From Bryobacteraceae bacterium (GTDB taxonomy: Bacteria > Acidobacteriota > Terriglobia > Bryobacterales > Bryobacteraceae), in NCBI GenBank assembly GCA_025350445.1, contig JANXXV010000045.1, forward strand, positions 1 through 5,013: a stretch of 5,013 nucleotides of DNA, given 5' to 3'. The translations under genes were made by a program, and so were the position numbers. The notes under the pieces are model-generated. The model had not been told where the DNA came from, searched no databases, and was given only the letters and a program-made list of their open reading frames with translations. Below, piece by piece: positions 4,741 through 5,013 of the stretch. Each line of letters starts with the position of its first letter. Position 1 is the stretch's first letter.

Positions 4741-4745
4741 CTCCC
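4741..4745 (-). promoter_or_regulatory. Shine-Dalgarno site deciding the DUF433 start
   Basis: GGGAG on the minus strand, five bases before the ATG at 4735. It supports the 82-residue product over the 96-residue alternative. Confidence 0.6.
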
Positions 4746-4887
4746 ATCGACCAGTGTAACGGAACCAAACCAGCCAAAAAATCCCAGTCCCAACTATTTT
4801 CAACTTTCTTTCATTCAAAACAAACCACTTCCACGCCAACCCACCAAATTCCCCACAACCCTCATGCTAAACACTGGAACCAGTAAG

Positions 4888-4893
4888 AAGGAG
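4888..4893 (+). promoter_or_regulatory. Shine-Dalgarno site of the right-edge gene
   Basis: AAGGAG, nine bases before the ATG at 4903. The 120 bases to its left, between the divergent DUF433 gene and this one, are pyrimidine- and A-rich and must hold both promoters. No clear -35/-10 pair was found. Confidence 0.65.
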
Positions 4894-4902
4894 TGTGAGC
4901 AA

Positions 4903-5013
4903 ATGGCAACCCTAGCCCAAACAGCGGCCAACCACCGCAATGCGCAACACAGCACCGGACCGCGCACCGCCGAAGGCGAAGCCGCCGTACGCCTTAACAG
5001 CCTGACCCACGGC
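4903..5013 (+). CDS. 'NAQxSTGPRTxEG' family protein of unknown function, 3' end cut by window edge
   Basis: The first 37 codons of a plus-strand gene that runs off the right edge. It contains the recognisable signature N-A-Q-H-S-T-G-P-R-T-A-E-G (residues 13-25), followed by R-L-N-S-L-T-H-G (30-37). This is the N-terminal hallmark of a widespread family of short, basic, uncharacterised proteins (typical form NAxxSTGPRTPEGKxxxxxNAxxHG), which I recall as being common and multi-copy in Acidobacteria and Planctomycetes. Lysine in the usual EGK is replaced by glutamate (EGE). The function is unknown. It is the only convincing plus-strand gene in the window and is divergent from the DUF433/PIN pair. 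Confidence 0.75.
   Translation, partial: MATLAQTAANHRNAQHSTGPRTAEGEAAVRLNSLTHG

Noticed and set aside
4560..4886. A 108-codon plus-strand frame
   Set aside because: It is antisense to the DUF433 gene, and its tail is low-complexity intergenic sequence rich in H, P, N and T.

Overview
The window is about 5 kb of GC-rich bacterial DNA, and nearly all recognisable genes lie on the minus strand. The gene set points to a soil Acidobacterium of the Solibacter/Bryobacter kind: a PadR regulator followed by a small membrane protein that starts like the N-terminal region of acidobacterial MacB/FtsX-type permeases, a DUF433/DUF5615 toxin-antitoxin pair, and the 'NAQHSTGPRTAEG' small-protein family. This placement is inferred from gene content only.

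Layout from left to right. Positions 1-1739 (minus) hold 579 codons of a molybdopterin-dependent oxidoreductase, cut by the window edge before its C-terminal part. Positions 1740-2133 hold no convincing gene. This stretch carries a 36-bp repeat copy, a decayed coding remnant and a weak hairpin. Positions 2134-2571 (minus) encode a HicB-type antitoxin. Directly upstream, positions 2572-2772 encode a HicA-type toxin domain that lacks any usual start codon; its front end merges into a relic of a PIN-toxin C-terminus. Positions 2831-4059 (minus) form a tight three-gene operon: PadR repressor, small two-helix membrane protein, and a secreted or lipidated NTF2-like (DUF4440-type) protein. Its promoter, a perfect 8+8 bp inverted-repeat operator and the start codon overlap. 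Positions 4111-4735 (minus) are a DUF433 antitoxin and a DUF5615 PIN-like toxin that overlap by 14 bp. Positions 4903-5013 (plus) are the first 37 codons of a divergently transcribed small protein of unknown function.

The most unusual signals are in the junctions. A roughly 50-bp element is shared by the 3' end of the PIN toxin gene (4169-4219) and the 5' side of the broken hicA (2753-2801). It explains the missing hicA start as a recombination scar between two toxin-antitoxin loci. A 36-bp element (1744-1779 and 2802-2837) follows an AAA-TAA gene end in both places; in one copy it contains a perfect TATAAT six bases before the oxidoreductase start codon. That start and the padR start both sit exactly six bases after a -10-like box, which suggests leaderless transcripts.

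No CRISPR array, tRNA, rRNA or intact insertion sequence was seen.
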